DNA of 64,000 nt from Providencia alcalifaciens (GTDB lineage: Bacteria > Pseudomonadota > Gammaproteobacteria > Enterobacterales > Enterobacteriaceae). The DNA lies in assembly GCF_915403165.1 (NCBI RefSeq), contig NZ_OU659204.1, forward strand, positions 1,054,001 through 1,118,000, read 5' to 3'. Both the position numbers and the translations under genes were made by a program. Shown here piece after piece: positions 25,352-35,602 of the stretch. The notes beneath the pieces are model-generated. The model ran no database searches, was not told the DNA's origin, and saw only the letters and a program-made list of their open reading frames with translations. Each line of letters opens with the position of its first letter. Within the stretch, counting starts at the first letter, position 1.

Positions 25352-26575
25352 TTAACTTTCTAATAATCTTTGGAGCAATTCGCCGTTCAACATGGCGCGT
25401 TTTGTCAGCGCAAATGCACCAATTGCTGAATTATGAACCAGTTGCGAGGTAACAATCGGTAAGTTTTCACGGAAACCTTTTAAAGCTTGGGTATCAATGC
25501 AGCTTTGAATGGCGGGTAATAGAACCTGCTCAGCTTCAGTGATGTCTCCAGCGATCACCACTTTTTCAGGATTAAACAAGTTAATGGTGATAGCGATAGC
25601 TTTACCAATTTGGCGTCCGACGTGCTGGATAACCTCGGTTGCCAGTGGGTCACCTTTATTTGCAGCTTGGCAAATAGGGATAATTGAACTGGTTTCAGGG
25701 GTTAATTGGCTTGCATAGCCCTGTTCTAAGCGCTGTTTTACACGAGCTTCAATGGCTTGGTTGGAGGCGATGGTTTCTAAACAACCAAAATTACCGCAAT
25801 GGCAAAGGTCGCCTAGTGGGTCAACTTGGATGTGCCCAATCTCACCAAGATTACCTCGGTGGTTAAGCAGTATCTCTTTATTAACGACTAAACCGGCTCC
25901 AGCGCCTCTGTGGATACGTACAAGAAGCGAATCCTCACAATCCTGGGTGGCACCGAAATAGCTCTCAGCGAGGGCTAGGCTGCGAATATCGTGCCCAACA
26001 TAACAGGTGAGATTGAAATGCTGTTGTAGGTTATCAATCAACTGCCAGTTATCCACTTTAATGTGTGGCATATAGTGGACAATGCCTGAATGCGGATTGA
26101 CCAGTCCTGGCAATATCACCGAAATCGCAATCAGCTCACGGATGCGTCTCTGGTGCAGCGAGATAAAATCTTCAAGTGCAGCAATCAACTTCTGTTCGAC
26201 GATTTGCTGGGTGGGTTCTGTAATAGGGTAGTGACCATCTGCCAGCATTTTACCGCTAAGATCATAAAGAGCGATAGTGGCATCGTAACGCCCTAAGCGC
26301 ACGCCGATGGTGTGGAAATGTTTGTATTCGGAGACGATGGAGATAGCGCGACGGCCTCCGGTGGAGGCCTGCTGGTCTACTTCTTTGATTAAACCACGTT
26401 CAAGTAACTGACGAGTGATCTTAGTGACACTCGCTGGTGCAAGTTGGCTCTGTTCCGCTATCTGAATTCTTGATATCGGACCTTGTTGATCAATCAGGCT
26501 GTAAACGACAGCACTGTTGAGTTGTTTTACGAGATCAATATTACCAATTTGCTTTAGCGAGTGGCTTTGATTCAT
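25352..26575 (-). CDS. nagC: NagC, N-acetylglucosamine-responsive ROK repressor
   Basis: The 407-residue regulator has an N-terminal winged helix (about 10-75; GPISRIQIAEQSQLAPASVTKITRQLLERGLI). A ROK sugar-sensing domain follows, with the zinc motif CHCGNFGCLETIASN and the sugar/phosphate loop region. It represses nag genes and is released by GlcNAc-6-phosphate. It is the last gene of nagB-nagA-nagC, seven bases after nagA. Confidence 0.95.
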   Translation of the reverse strand: MNQSHSLKQIGNIDLVKQLNSAVVYSLIDQQGPISRIQIAEQSQLAPASVTKITRQLLERGLIKEVDQQASTGGRRAISIVSEYKHFHTIGVRLGRYDATIALYDLSGKMLADGHYPITEPTQQIVEQKLIAALEDFISLHQRRIRELIAISVILPGLVNPHSGIVHYMPHIKVDNWQLIDNLQQHFNLTCYVGHDIRSLALAESYFGATQDCEDSLLVRIHRGAGAGLVVNKEILLNHRGNLGEIGHIQVDPLGDLCHCGNFGCLETIASNQAIEARVKQRLEQGYASQLTPETSSIIPICQAANKGDPLATEVIQHVGRQIGKAIAITINLFNPEKVVIAGDITEAEQVLLPAIQSCIDTQALKGFRENLPIVTSQLVHNSAIGAFALTKRAMLNGELLQRLLES

Positions 26576-26582
26576 CAGCTAG

Positions 26583-27749
26583 TTACTCATTTTTATAGAC
26601 TTCCTCACCGTTTACATAAGTTGAAAGGACTTGGAAGTCTTGGTTAAAGGCAGTCAAGTTAGCCGTTTTACCGGCTTCGATGGAACCTAATGTTGCCTCT
26701 ACCCCAATGGCTCTCGCTGGGTAAAGGGTGGCCATTCTCAATGTTTCATCCAGAGGAATGCCAACGTGTTCAACACTATTTTTCACCGCGTTAATCATGG
26801 TCAGAGAAGAGCCGCTCAGTGTGCCATTTTCATCGACACATAATCCATTTCGGTAGTATATGGTTTTACCTGCGAAGATAAAATGATCCATTACACCTGT
26901 TTGGGGATCAATTCCCGCTGGCGCAGTTGCATCGGTGACTAAAACCAGTTTATCCCCTTTGAGTTGTTTACTATTGCGGATATTGGCCCATTGAACATGT
27001 AAACCATCCGCGATAATGCCTGCATAGACTTCTGGGGTATCGTAAATTGCGCCAACCAGACCAGGGCCGCGGCCAGAAATATACGGCATTGCGTTGAATA
27101 GGTGGGTCGATGCACGAATACCAGAGCGGAAACCTTGACGCGCTTCTTCATAGGTCGCATTGGAGTGACCTGCTGAAACCACAATGCCAGCTTCGGTGAG
27201 CTGGTGGATAAAGCGTTGCTCAACAATTTCAGGTGCGAGCGTGATCATGCTAATTGCGTCTGCATGTGCAGCTAAGTAATCCATCATCTCGACTGATGGC
27301 TTACGGATAAATTCTGGGTTATGAGTCCCTTTTTTAATCAAATTAATGTAAGGGCCTTCAATATGTAAACCAAGCGCTTGGTTTTTATTGCGTTTCAGAT
27401 ATTCAGTCATGACATCAACGCCATGCTTCATCAGTTCATCTGAACAGGTAATGAGTGTCGGCAGAAAGCTAGTACATCCCGCACGCTCATTGGCTTTTTG
27501 CATGATTTCGAGGTTTTTCAATGTGACGTTTTCTTCGTTGTCATTGAATTGCACGCCGCCACAGCCATTAACTTGGAGATCGATAAAGCCAGCCGATAGA
27601 GTGGCACCTTTTAAATCTCTACGTTCGATATCGTGAACGAGTTCGGATTCTGGGCACACCGCTTTGATGATTTCGCCATCAATAATGACTGCGTGGTTAT
27701 CCAGTCTTTCGTGACCTGTAAAAATAATGCAATTAGTTAATGCGTACAT
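26583..27749 (-). CDS. nagA: N-acetylglucosamine-6-phosphate deacetylase NagA
   Basis: The 388-residue amidohydrolase converts GlcNAc-6-P to glucosamine-6-P and acetate. Motifs: [41 protein letters not shown] and the catalytic-Asp segment VTDATAPAG. The open frame runs to 27785, but ATG 27749 matches the E. coli N-terminus ([14 protein letters not shown]) and follows an AGGAG ribosome binding site. Confidence 0.96.
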   Translation of the reverse strand: MYALTNCIIFTGHERLDNHAVIIDGEIIKAVCPESELVHDIERRDLKGATLSAGFIDLQVNGCGGVQFNDNEENVTLKNLEIMQKANERAGCTSFLPTLITCSDELMKHGVDVMTEYLKRNKNQALGLHIEGPYINLIKKGTHNPEFIRKPSVEMMDYLAAHADAISMITLAPEIVEQRFIHQLTEAGIVVSAGHSNATYEEARQGFRSGIRASTHLFNAMPYISGRGPGLVGAIYDTPEVYAGIIADGLHVQWANIRNSKQLKGDKLVLVTDATAPAGIDPQTGVMDHFIFAGKTIYYRNGLCVDENGTLSGSSLTMINAVKNSVEHVGIPLDETLRMATLYPARAIGVEATLGSIEAGKTANLTAFNQDFQVLSTYVNGEEVYKNE

Positions 27750-27873
27750 AGCGTAAAACTCCTGACCGCGAGTAAAATGGGTCACCGACCCGCATCAGCA
27801 TGGCGGGTCGGGTGTTCGATACTCTATTTATTTTAGGCGTTTTTAGAGACGCTAAAATAAGGTTGAGCATAAA

Positions 27874-28677
27874 TTAATTAAATTGCTCAATATTCGAACA
27901 TTCTAATTGTTTGAAATATTTGAGCGTTTTGACTTTCAATTCTAATGTTGCAGGCTCATCACAGACAATCAATGCCTTTGGATGTAGCTGCACGCAGCTG
28001 ATTGTCCATAAGTGGTTAACAGAACCTTCTACCGCAGCGTGAACGGCATCAGCTTTGTTTGCACCCGTCGCTAATACCATCAGTTCTTTCGAATCTAATA
28101 AAGTAGCAACACCCACAGTTAATGCATATTTAGGAACTTGATTAATATCGTTATCAAAGAAACGGGAGTTAGCTTGGCGAGTTTCTGGCGTCAGCGTTTT
28201 GATTCGCGTTCTCGAACTTAAAGAAGAACCAGGTTCATTAAACGCAATATGACCATCATTACCTACACCACCCATAAACAGGTTGATTTGACCGTAGGAT
28301 TTGATTTTATCTTCATAACGTTGACATTCAGCGTCGACATCGGGGGCATTACCATTGAGTAAATTGATGTTTTCGGCTTGGATATCAATGTAATTGAAAA
28401 AGTTTTGGTGCATAAACGTGTGGTAACTTTGTGGATGATCTTTTGGAATACCAATGTATTCATCCATATTAAATGTCACGACATGCTTAAAGCTGACTTT
28501 ACCTGCTTTATATAAGGCAATTAATTCTTTGTAGGTGGCAAGTGGAGTTCCGCCAGTCGGTAAGCCTAGAACGAAAGGGCGTTCAGCTGTCGGATTAAAT
28601 GCGTTGATTTTATCAGCGATGTACTGTGCGGACCATACGCCAACATCATGAGCATTATTTAATGGGATAAGCCTCAT
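27874..28677 (-). CDS. nagB: Glucosamine-6-phosphate deaminase NagB
   Basis: The 267-residue enzyme turns glucosamine-6-P into fructose-6-P and ammonia, linking amino-sugar use to glycolysis. Motifs: [36 protein letters not shown] and [17 protein letters not shown]. It leads the nagBAC operon and is divergent from nagE. Confidence 0.97.
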   Translation of the reverse strand: MRLIPLNNAHDVGVWSAQYIADKINAFNPTAERPFVLGLPTGGTPLATYKELIALYKAGKVSFKHVVTFNMDEYIGIPKDHPQSYHTFMHQNFFNYIDIQAENINLLNGNAPDVDAECQRYEDKIKSYGQINLFMGGVGNDGHIAFNEPGSSLSSRTRIKTLTPETRQANSRFFDNDINQVPKYALTVGVATLLDSKELMVLATGANKADAVHAAVEGSVNHLWTISCVQLHPKALIVCDEPATLELKVKTLKYFKQLECSNIEQFN

Positions 28678-28801
28678 GTACTTTTACCTCTAGTGTTTCT
28701 TTCAATTTATACTTGTAGGACCCCAAATCTCAACTGTGTTGATCATTTTCAACATATTCTTATGACTGAGGTACTTGGAGTATATACAGCAAATCATATA
28801 A

Positions 28802-28832
28802 AAAACTTATTTTTAATCATAAAATAAGTTTT
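28802..28832. promoter_or_regulatory. NagC-like operator near nagB
   Basis: A perfect 12-bp inverted repeat, AAAACTTATTTT / AAAATAAGTTTT, is separated by seven bases. It lies between nagB and nagE. The A/T-rich arms and size fit the NagC/Mlc operator type. It is the better of two candidate operators in this gap. Confidence 0.7.
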
Positions 28833-28872
28833 CGAGAATAGCTACTAATTTAGTCAATATTAGGTTTCTTTC

Positions 28873-28888
28873 GTTGACATTTATCACA
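28873..28888. promoter_or_regulatory. CRP-like site between the nag operators
   Basis: GTTGA-CATTTA-TCACA has one full and one partial CRP half-site with a six-base spacer. It sits between the two NagC-like operators, where cAMP-CRP activation of both directions occurs in E. coli. Confidence 0.5.
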
Positions 28889-28898
28889 GTTTCTAGCT

Positions 28899-28922
28899 AT
28901 TTATTTTGTATCGCGAAAGAAT
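28899..28922. promoter_or_regulatory. NagC-like operator near nagE
   Basis: ATTTATTTTGTATCGCGAAAGAAT has the NagC pattern of T-rich left arm, central CG and A-rich right arm. Its centre is about 94 bp (nine helical turns) from the centre of the palindrome at 28802-28832, suitable for looping. Confidence 0.6.
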
Positions 28923-29031
28923 TCATCTATTCTATGAATTGCTATAATTAAGCGACTTCGGATATATTTCCGATGCGTGAAAATAAGATCCTGAAATGGG
29001 ACAAAAATAGAGCGATACAAAGGGGGAGTTT

Positions 29032-31059
29032 GTGAATATTCTTAGCTACTTACAGCGGATTGGTAGGGCGCTTATGGTGCCTGTCGCCGTATTACCAGCC
29101 GCCGCAATCCTAATGGGGATTGGTTATTGGATTGACCCAGATGGTTGGGGTGCCAATAGCGCAATCGCTGCGTTACTGATCAAATCCGGTGCTGCCATCA
29201 TCGACAACATGTCCGTGTTGTTTGCGATTGGTGTTGCGTACGGAATGTCTAAAGATAAAGATGGTGCTGCTGCATTAACCGGTTTTGTCGGCTTCTTAGT
29301 GGTGACAACACTGTGTTCACCTGCGTCCTACTCAATGATTATGAGCGTGCCAGTGGAATCCGTCCCGGCTGCGTTCAATAAAATCAATAACCAGTTCGTG
29401 GGTATCCTCGTTGGGGTTCTCTCTGCTGAACTTTACAACCGCTACAGTGGCGTCGAGCTACCAAAAGCGTTGTCATTCTTCAGTGGTCGTCGCCTCGTTC
29501 CGATTTTAACCTCATTCCTGATGATCATCCTGGCATTCATTCTGATGTATGTTTGGCCGGTGGTGTATAACGGATTAGTTTCTTTCGGTGAAAGCATCAA
29601 AGATATGGGGTCGGTGGGTGCAGGTATCTACGCATTCTTTAACCGTTTATTAATTCCTGTTGGGTTACACCACGCACTGAACTCCGTATTCTGGTTCGAT
29701 GTGGCAGGAATCAATGATATTCCTAACTTCTTAGGTGGCGCGAAGTCCATCGAAGCAGGTCTGGCAACGGTTGGGATAACAGGTCGCTACCAAGCGGGCT
29801 TCTTCCCTATTATGATGTTCGGTCTGCCAGGTGCGGCTCTGGCTATCTATCACTGTGCACGTCCAGAAAATAAAGCCAAAGTAGCTGGTATCATGATTGC
29901 AGGTGCGTTTGCTGCATTCTTTACTGGGATTACTGAACCGCTTGAATTCTCATTTATGTTCGTTGCGCCAGTACTGTATGTGATCCACGCATTATTGACC
30001 GGTATCTCTGTCTATATCGCGGCAACAATGGAATGGATTTCAGGCTTCGGCTTCAGCGCGGGGCTGGTGGATATGTTCTTACAGACACGTAACCCACTCG
30101 CAACTCACTGGTACATGTTGATTGTTCAAGGCTTAGTCTTCTTCTGCATCTACTACGTGATTTTCCGGTTCATGATCCGCAAATTCAACCTGTTAACGCC
30201 AGGTCGTGAAGTTAGCGCGGGTGATGAAACTGTTGATGGCTATGACGAAAACGTCAGCGATGCACACAGCGATGAAAGCGAGATCCAAAAAGAAGCTCGT
30301 CAGTATATTGCAGCGGTAGGTGGTAGCGACAACATCGTTAACATCGACGCTTGTATCACGCGTTTACGTTTAGGCGTAAAAGATTCAGCGGTAGTCAACG
30401 ACCCACTAGCTAAACGTATTGGTGCATCTGGTGTGATCCGCCTGAACAAGCAAAACGTGCAAGTGATTGTGGGAACTCGCGCCGAATTAATTGCTAAAGC
30501 AATGACGGAAGTGATGGCAAAAGGCCCTATTGCGGCATCTGCGCCAGCTGCTGCTCCAGAAAAAAGCCAGCAAGCGGCACCAGAAAAAGCAAAAGGTAAC
30601 GCTGTTCTGTCGTTAATCGCTCCAGTTAGTGGTGAGGTTTACTCACTGGATCAGGTTCCTGATGAAGCGTTCTCTAGCCGTATTGTCGGTGATGGTATTG
30701 CTATCAAACCAACCAGTAGTGAAGTGGTGGCACCAGCCGCAGGGACAATTGTGAAAATTTTCCCAACTAACCATGCATTCTGCCTCGAAACCGCGAACGG
30801 CGTTGAACTGATTGTGCATATGGGGATTGATACCGTTGCATTAAATGGTGAAGGCTGTGAGCGTTTAGTTGAAGAGGGTGCTGAAGTTGAAGCGGGTACA
30901 CCGATTCTGAAACTCGACCTGCCATTCCTTGAAGCGAATGCAAAATCAATGATTAGTCCTGTTATCATCAGTAACATTGATGATTTCGCTGGCGTTGAAA
31001 TTTTAGCGAAAGGTCAGGTTATTGCAGGTGAGACCATTATTTATCACGTATTAAAATAA
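29032..31059 (+). CDS. nagE: N-acetylglucosamine-specific PTS permease NagE (IICBA)
   Basis: The 675-residue PTS transporter has domains in the order IIC (about 1-385, membrane), IIB (about 415-490; phosphorylated Cys in NIDACITRLRLG) and IIA (about 530-675; His in VELIVHMGIDTVALNGEGC). A Pro/Ala-rich linker lies before IIA. It imports and phosphorylates GlcNAc to feed NagA. The start is GTG 29032 behind an AGGGGGAG ribosome binding site; reading from there gives MNIL as in E. coli. Confidence 0.95.
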   Translation: MNILSYLQRIGRALMVPVAVLPAAAILMGIGYWIDPDGWGANSAIAALLIKSGAAIIDNMSVLFAIGVAYGMSKDKDGAAALTGFVGFLVVTTLCSPASYSMIMSVPVESVPAAFNKINNQFVGILVGVLSAELYNRYSGVELPKALSFFSGRRLVPILTSFLMIILAFILMYVWPVVYNGLVSFGESIKDMGSVGAGIYAFFNRLLIPVGLHHALNSVFWFDVAGINDIPNFLGGAKSIEAGLATVGITGRYQAGFFPIMMFGLPGAALAIYHCARPENKAKVAGIMIAGAFAAFFTGITEPLEFSFMFVAPVLYVIHALLTGISVYIAATMEWISGFGFSAGLVDMFLQTRNPLATHWYMLIVQGLVFFCIYYVIFRFMIRKFNLLTPGREVSAGDETVDGYDENVSDAHSDESEIQKEARQYIAAVGGSDNIVNIDACITRLRLGVKDSAVVNDPLAKRIGASGVIRLNKQNVQVIVGTRAELIAKAMTEVMAKGPIAASAPAAAPEKSQQAAPEKAKGNAVLSLIAPVSGEVYSLDQVPDEAFSSRIVGDGIAIKPTSSEVVAPAAGTIVKIFPTNHAFCLETANGVELIVHMGIDTVALNGEGCERLVEEGAEVEAGTPILKLDLPFLEANAKSMISPVIISNIDDFAGVEILAKGQVIAGETIIYHVLK

Positions 31060-31096
31060 TCTACGTATAGATAGAAAATACTGAGCAGTACCTAGG

Positions 31097-31127
31097 AAAT
31101 GCCAGCTTAATCAGCTGGCATTTTTTT
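31097..31127 (+). terminator. Intrinsic terminator of nagE
   Basis: An 11-bp stem (AAATGCCAGCT / AGCTGGCATTT) with a 5-base loop is followed by a run of T. It ends nagE transcription. Confidence 0.92.
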
Positions 31128-31149
31128 ATCTAAATTATACGTAATTAAT

Positions 31150-31195
31150 ATCCAAAGCATTAATTCCCCAAGTCTTAACATCCAAGGCATTAATT
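31150..31195 (+). repeat. Two 16-bp direct repeats before the orphan gene
   Basis: ATCCAARGCATTAATT occurs at 31150-31165 and 31180-31195, 30 bp apart (three helical turns), with one difference. They lie about 200 bases upstream of the gene at 31375 and could be regulator half-sites; the function is unknown. Confidence 0.6.
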
Positions 31196-31374
31196 TCTAT
31201 ATTAATCAATCATATGTTCGGTATAACCGAATTTAACTTTTTGGTACTTATTACTATTTTATTTCTCTTATGGCTTATTTCCCATGGAGTTAATTTCCTT
31301 TGTTGGCGAGGCGAAAAATGACTCAAGGAAATCGGTTGGTTAAAGGACGCTGTTTTTTTAAAGGAATAAATAAG

Positions 31375-32127
31375 ATGATGTCAAAAATAACGCTCGTGAG
31401 TGAAGCTAGCGAATATGTGTTTCAAAAAATGAACCACTTTTTTCAATGTTCAGGGAATGCGATTCGTATTCGCAGAATGAACAAGGAAAATTTAAAGTAT
31501 TGCAATATCAGTTCGTTAGAAACGGAAGAGCCTTTGGATTGGCTTGATCATCAAGAAATTGTTATGACCAAAGAGAGCTTTAGTTTCTGTTTTAAACTTA
31601 TTAGCCGTAACCGAATTTTAGTCCGAATACCGGATAAAGCCGCGGGAGGCTGTGTTTGTAGCTATGATCCTCACAGCCGACGAGCGACAATCGAAATACT
31701 GCAAAATTTTGAGAAAAACAATAAAGCATTAGATGGAAAAATGATGGTTTACTCATTGCTGAGTATTTTATTTTTCCTAATAAAGGTTGGGGGAGAGGGG
31801 GTCTATATTAACAACCCAGCTAACGAAGATCTTCTTGACTATTATATTGATGAATTGGGCTTTCAGGATGTCTTTAAAGATGGCAGCCTACTGTATAGCA
31901 CCAAGCAGCAACTGTTTAATCTCTTTGATGCGTTAAGGGATCAGTGGAAACCTAAAGCAAGTCGAAGCATAACAGAAATACCTAATGAGAGCGAAGAGCG
32001 ACTTGCTGAGGCGTTTATGCGTTTGATTATTAGTGTAGCTCAAGCTATTAAGCAGATGCCTAAGGCACCGAAAGGCGAGTCCGTTGGGAAATTTGCAGAT
32101 AATTTTGATGTATGGCGAAAAAACTAA
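31375..32127 (+). CDS. Orphan protein with a possible GNAT-like core
   Basis: I do not recognise this 250-residue cytoplasmic protein by family name. The centre and C-terminal half, RRATIEILQNF, MMVYSLLSILFFLIKVGGEGVYIN then NEDLLDYYIDELGFQDVF, read like the strand-helix-strand and final helix of a GNAT acetyltransferase. However, the acetyl-CoA loop (Q/RxxGxG/A) is not evident. The tail (about 205-250) is charged and helical. The frame opens at TTG 31300, but ATG 31375 follows AAGGA at good spacing. It has no signal peptide and no obvious operon partner. Confidence 0.55.
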   Translation: MMSKITLVSEASEYVFQKMNHFFQCSGNAIRIRRMNKENLKYCNISSLETEEPLDWLDHQEIVMTKESFSFCFKLISRNRILVRIPDKAAGGCVCSYDPHSRRATIEILQNFEKNNKALDGKMMVYSLLSILFFLIKVGGEGVYINNPANEDLLDYYIDELGFQDVFKDGSLLYSTKQQLFNLFDALRDQWKPKASRSITEIPNESEERLAEAFMRLIISVAQAIKQMPKAPKGESVGKFADNFDVWRKN

Positions 32128-32274
32128 TTGATTGAATATACTGAAATTTGTAACTCAATGGTTATATTTGTTAATTAATTTGGCAAAATCTCAAAGTGAG
32201 TTGTCAAATCTGCATAAGCGCGGGAAGGTTCTCAAGGATAAGATAAAAACTCAACCATCTTTGAGGATCGTCCT

Positions 32275-33090
32275 GTGGATTTACTACTTTGTTTATTTGG
32301 TTTCATTTCGGGGATCACGACAGCACTGTTCGGTTTCGGTGGCGGCTTTATTACGGTACCACTGTTATATGTATTAATTACCCTTGTTTGGGGACCCCGC
32401 CATGATGCCAGTGACGTCGCTATGCAAATCGCAGTCGCCACGTCCACATTTGTGATGATTTTCTCATCAAGCTTATCGAGCCGAGCACACTGCCTGAAAG
32501 GAAATTTCAACTGGCAAATTATCAAACCTTTTATGCTGCCTATTTCAATTGGCGGTATTTTAGGTGCGCTCATTGCGCTATCGGTAGACAGTGAATGGAT
32601 CCGCTGGATGTTTATCAGTTATCTCATTATCACTATTCTCGATTGCTTTATTCGTCCCGGATTTATGCAAACCCAGTCAGAAGGTAATACGTTAATAAGA
32701 GGCAAATGTATTGAAGATACCGTCATCGGTACAGTGATTGGTACAGTTGCGGCATTTTTAGGCGTGGGGGGCAGTGTGATGACAGTACCTTTGATGCGTC
32801 GCCGTGGAGCGAGCATGTTGCAAGCGGCGGCATTTGCTAATCCGCTGACGTTACCGATGGCAATCACGGGTTCTTTGATTTACTTCTATTTTGCTATGGA
32901 AAAGCACCTTGAATTAGGCTCCGGCTTCTTAGGTATGATTTATATTAAAGGTGCCTTAATTTTGATTGTTACCTCGTGGCTAGGCATTCGTTTTGCTTCA
33001 TTTTTGATGCCCTACTTGAGTGATAAACGCCATGCCCAAAGCTATCCCATTTTATTGATGGTGGTTCTTGGGGTCATGCTATTCGTATAA
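32275..33090 (+). CDS. TauE/SafE-family membrane permease
   Basis: The 271-residue protein shows about eight hydrophobic segments in two related halves, with the family signatures FGFGGGFITVPLL (near 20) and FLGVGGSVMTVPLMRRRG (near 163). TauE/SafE (DUF81) proteins export or import sulfur-containing or other organic anions; the substrate here is unknown. It starts with GTG 32275 behind TTGAGGA. It lies 147 bp after the orphan gene with no terminator seen between them. Confidence 0.88.
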   Translation: MDLLLCLFGFISGITTALFGFGGGFITVPLLYVLITLVWGPRHDASDVAMQIAVATSTFVMIFSSSLSSRAHCLKGNFNWQIIKPFMLPISIGGILGALIALSVDSEWIRWMFISYLIITILDCFIRPGFMQTQSEGNTLIRGKCIEDTVIGTVIGTVAAFLGVGGSVMTVPLMRRRGASMLQAAAFANPLTLPMAITGSLIYFYFAMEKHLELGSGFLGMIYIKGALILIVTSWLGIRFASFLMPYLSDKRHAQSYPILLMVVLGVMLFV

Positions 33091-33231
33091 ATAGCCTATT
33101 TTTTGATAAAAATCCCCCTTTGCCATTGCTTTTGCTGACTAACCTTAATCAAACGGTTGTTTCTGGACGTATTATGGTAGAATATATTCGGTTACTATAC
33201 GAATTTAGCGCGCTTTTGGCACTGAGGAACG

Positions 33232-34905
33232 ATGACAATGAATGAGGCAGATGCTCGCCCAACTAACTTTATCCGTCAGATCATAGATGAAGATCTGGCG
33301 ACTGGGAAACACACATCAGTACATACCCGTTTTCCACCTGAACCGAATGGCTACTTACACATTGGCCATGCGAAATCAATTTGCTTGAACTTTGGTATCG
33401 CGAAGGATTATCAAGGCCAATGTAACTTACGCTTTGATGATACTAACCCGGTCAAAGAAGATGTTGAGTATGTGAACTCCATTCAAAACGACGTCCAATG
33501 GTTAGGTTTCCAGTGGAGTGGCAACATTCGCTACTCATCGGATTATTTTGATATTTTATATCAATACGCGATTGAGCTTATCAAGAAAGGCCTTGCCTAC
33601 GTTGATGAATTAAGCGCGGATGAAATTCGTGAATATCGTGGCACATTAAAAGAGCCGGGTAAAAACAGCCCTTACCGTGAGCGCCTGATTGAAGACAACT
33701 TAGCGTTATTTGAAAAAATGCGCGATGGTGGCTTTGAAGAAGGTAAAGCGTGTCTGCGTGCGAAAATCGATATGGCATCGCCATTTATGGTTATGCGTGA
33801 CCCAGTGTTATATCGCATTAAATTTGCGGAACATCACCAATCCGGTAACAAGTGGTGCATCTACCCGATGTACGACTTCACTCACTGTATTTCTGATGCG
33901 CTGGAAGGCATTACACACTCACTGTGTACATTAGAATTCCAAGATAACCGCCGTCTGTATGACTGGGTACTGGACAATATCACGATTGACTGCCACCCGC
34001 GTCAGTACGAGTTTTCTCGTCTGAACCTCGAATACACGGTAATGTCAAAACGCAAACTGAACCAATTAGTGACTGAAAAACATGTTGCTGGTTGGGATGA
34101 CCCTCGCATGCTGACCATTTCTGGTTTACGTCGTCGTGGCTATACAGCGGCATCCATTCGTGAATTCTGCCGTCGTATCGGTGTCACGAAGCAAGATAAC
34201 AACGTTGAAATGGCGGCATTAGAATCTTGCATCCGTGATGACCTGAATGACTCAGCACCACGCGCAATGGCGGTTATCGACCCAGTTCGCTTAGTGATTG
34301 AAAACATGCCTGCAGGTGAAGAAATTCTGAAGGCACCAAATCACCCGAACAACCCAGAAATGGGAACTCGTGAAGTGCCATTTAGCAATGAGCTGTATAT
34401 TGACCGTGCAGACTTCCGCGAAGAAGCTAACCGCCAATATAAGCGCTTGGTATTAGGTAAAGAAGTGCGTCTTCGTAATGCTTATATCATCAAAGCAGAG
34501 CGCGTAGAAAAAGATGCAGAAGGCAATATTACCACTATCTTCTGTACCTACGATGCAGGCACATTAAACAAAGATCCTGCTGACGGTCGTAAAGTTAAAG
34601 GCGTTATCCACTGGGTAAGTGCAGCACATGCACTGCCAGCGGAAATTCGTCTGTATGACCGCCTGTTTACTGTACCAAACCCAGCAGCCGAAGATGATTT
34701 CTTATCCGTGCTGAACCCAGAATCTCTGATCATCCGCCAAGGTTTCGTCGAACCAAGCCTGCGCGATGCGCCAGCAGAAAAAGCGTACCAGTTTGAGCGT
34801 GAAGGTTACTTCTGCGCAGATAACAAACTGAGCAGTGCGGATAAGCTGGTGTTTAACCGTACGGTTGGGTTGCGTGATACTTGGGCTAAGCAAGAAAACG
34901 CATAG
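33232..34905 (+). CDS. glnS: Glutaminyl-tRNA synthetase GlnS
   Basis: The 557-residue class I synthetase charges tRNA-Gln. It has the HIGH motif ([17 protein letters not shown], about 34-50) and the KMSKS-like motif VMSKRKLN near 269, and matches E. coli GlnS almost throughout. ATG 33232 gives an N-terminus similar to E. coli ([18 protein letters not shown]), with a GAGGAAC ribosome binding site. The second ATG (33238) is also possible. Confidence 0.98.
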   Translation: MTMNEADARPTNFIRQIIDEDLATGKHTSVHTRFPPEPNGYLHIGHAKSICLNFGIAKDYQGQCNLRFDDTNPVKEDVEYVNSIQNDVQWLGFQWSGNIRYSSDYFDILYQYAIELIKKGLAYVDELSADEIREYRGTLKEPGKNSPYRERLIEDNLALFEKMRDGGFEEGKACLRAKIDMASPFMVMRDPVLYRIKFAEHHQSGNKWCIYPMYDFTHCISDALEGITHSLCTLEFQDNRRLYDWVLDNITIDCHPRQYEFSRLNLEYTVMSKRKLNQLVTEKHVAGWDDPRMLTISGLRRRGYTAASIREFCRRIGVTKQDNNVEMAALESCIRDDLNDSAPRAMAVIDPVRLVIENMPAGEEILKAPNHPNNPEMGTREVPFSNELYIDRADFREEANRQYKRLVLGKEVRLRNAYIIKAERVEKDAEGNITTIFCTYDAGTLNKDPADGRKVKGVIHWVSAAHALPAEIRLYDRLFTVPNPAAEDDFLSVLNPESLIIRQGFVEPSLRDAPAEKAYQFEREGYFCADNKLSSADKLVFNRTVGLRDTWAKQENA

Positions 34906-34910
34906 AATCC

Positions 34911-35030
34911 TCGTCATACTTCGCGCTGTAGCGGCGTTGGCTTCATTCACTAACCCTAGTCACATATTGACGTATGTTCCTAGGGATTAGCTCACTTGCC
35001 GCCTTGCTATAACACGAATTATTTAGAGGA
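34911..35030. repeat. Dispersed palindromic repeat, copy 1
   Basis: About 120 bp with a central palindrome, CCCTAGTCACATA ... TATGTTCCTAGGG. It is flanked by GTTGGCTTCATTCACTAA on the left and TTGCCGCCTTG on the right. The same arrangement recurs at 46872-46990. This is the family of short palindromic repeats often found after genes in Serratia, Yersinia and related Enterobacterales. It contains no gene. Confidence 0.8.
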
Positions 35031-35052
35031 TTGCGGAGAACAGTCTAAAAAT

Positions 35053-35086
35053 AAACCCCAGTTTATCAACGATAAATTGGGGTTTT
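35053..35086. terminator. Bidirectional terminator after glnS
   Basis: A 15-bp stem (AAACCCCAGTTTATC / GATAAATTGGGGTTT, one G-T pair) with an AAC loop is followed by TTTTGTCTTTTT. It lies between convergent glnS and the DUF5329 gene. Confidence 0.9.
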
Positions 35087-35103
35087 GTCTTTTTAAAAGC
35101 CTA

Positions 35104-35499
35104 TTATTTAGCAGATTTATCGACGTTATTTTTCAGTAAATCATGCAGATACTGATTGGCGCTGGTGACTTTACCTTGGGCATCGGTGACTTGATACTCT
35201 TCTCCGGTGATAGAGGATTTGGATGCCACATTGTCAATAAACTGCTCTGTCGTCTGCAAACGCTTTTCGGTTTTACTCAGTTTTAAACGTAAATGGGATT
35301 CAGCGTCTGGTGCAGAATGACCAGAACCATTACGCGTGAAGGTTAAATTCTGCTGTTTGCCCAACTCCGTTAACAACGCTTCAGTACGCGTTTTCTCTTC
35401 TGGGCTTAGCGCAAGGGCTTTGGTGGTGACGAAAATAGTTAAAAAAATCACTAAGATTGAAGCAAAACGGCGAGAGGCTTGAGTCAGTAACGATTGCAC
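35104..35499 (-). CDS. Secreted DUF5329-family protein
   Basis: The 131-residue protein has an N-terminal signal peptide (to about residue 30, ending ALA). Its mature helical domain carries the DUF5329 pattern: TEALLTELGKQQNLTFTRNGSGHSAPDAESHLRLKL, TAEQFI-like TTEQFIDNVASKSSITGEEYQV. The function is unknown. It starts with GTG 35499 behind GGAG. It probably acts in the periplasm. Confidence 0.8.
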   Translation of the reverse strand: MQSLLTQASRRFASILVIFLTIFVTTKALALSPEEKTRTEALLTELGKQQNLTFTRNGSGHSAPDAESHLRLKLSKTEKRLQTTEQFIDNVASKSSITGEEYQVTDAQGKVTSANQYLHDLLKNNVDKSAK

Positions 35500-35602
35500 A
35501 GGAAACGCTCCGATAAGTTAAGATTGGAGAGATTATAGGCAGCCGTGATGAATAAACTATCAGTAATAATCTGAGAATCATGTTTTAAGACAAACTTAGG
35601 CT

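Noticed and set aside
32132..32377. 81-residue open frame before the TauE/SafE gene
   Set aside because: It overlaps the start of the clear permease gene in another frame and has no family pattern or good ribosome binding site.
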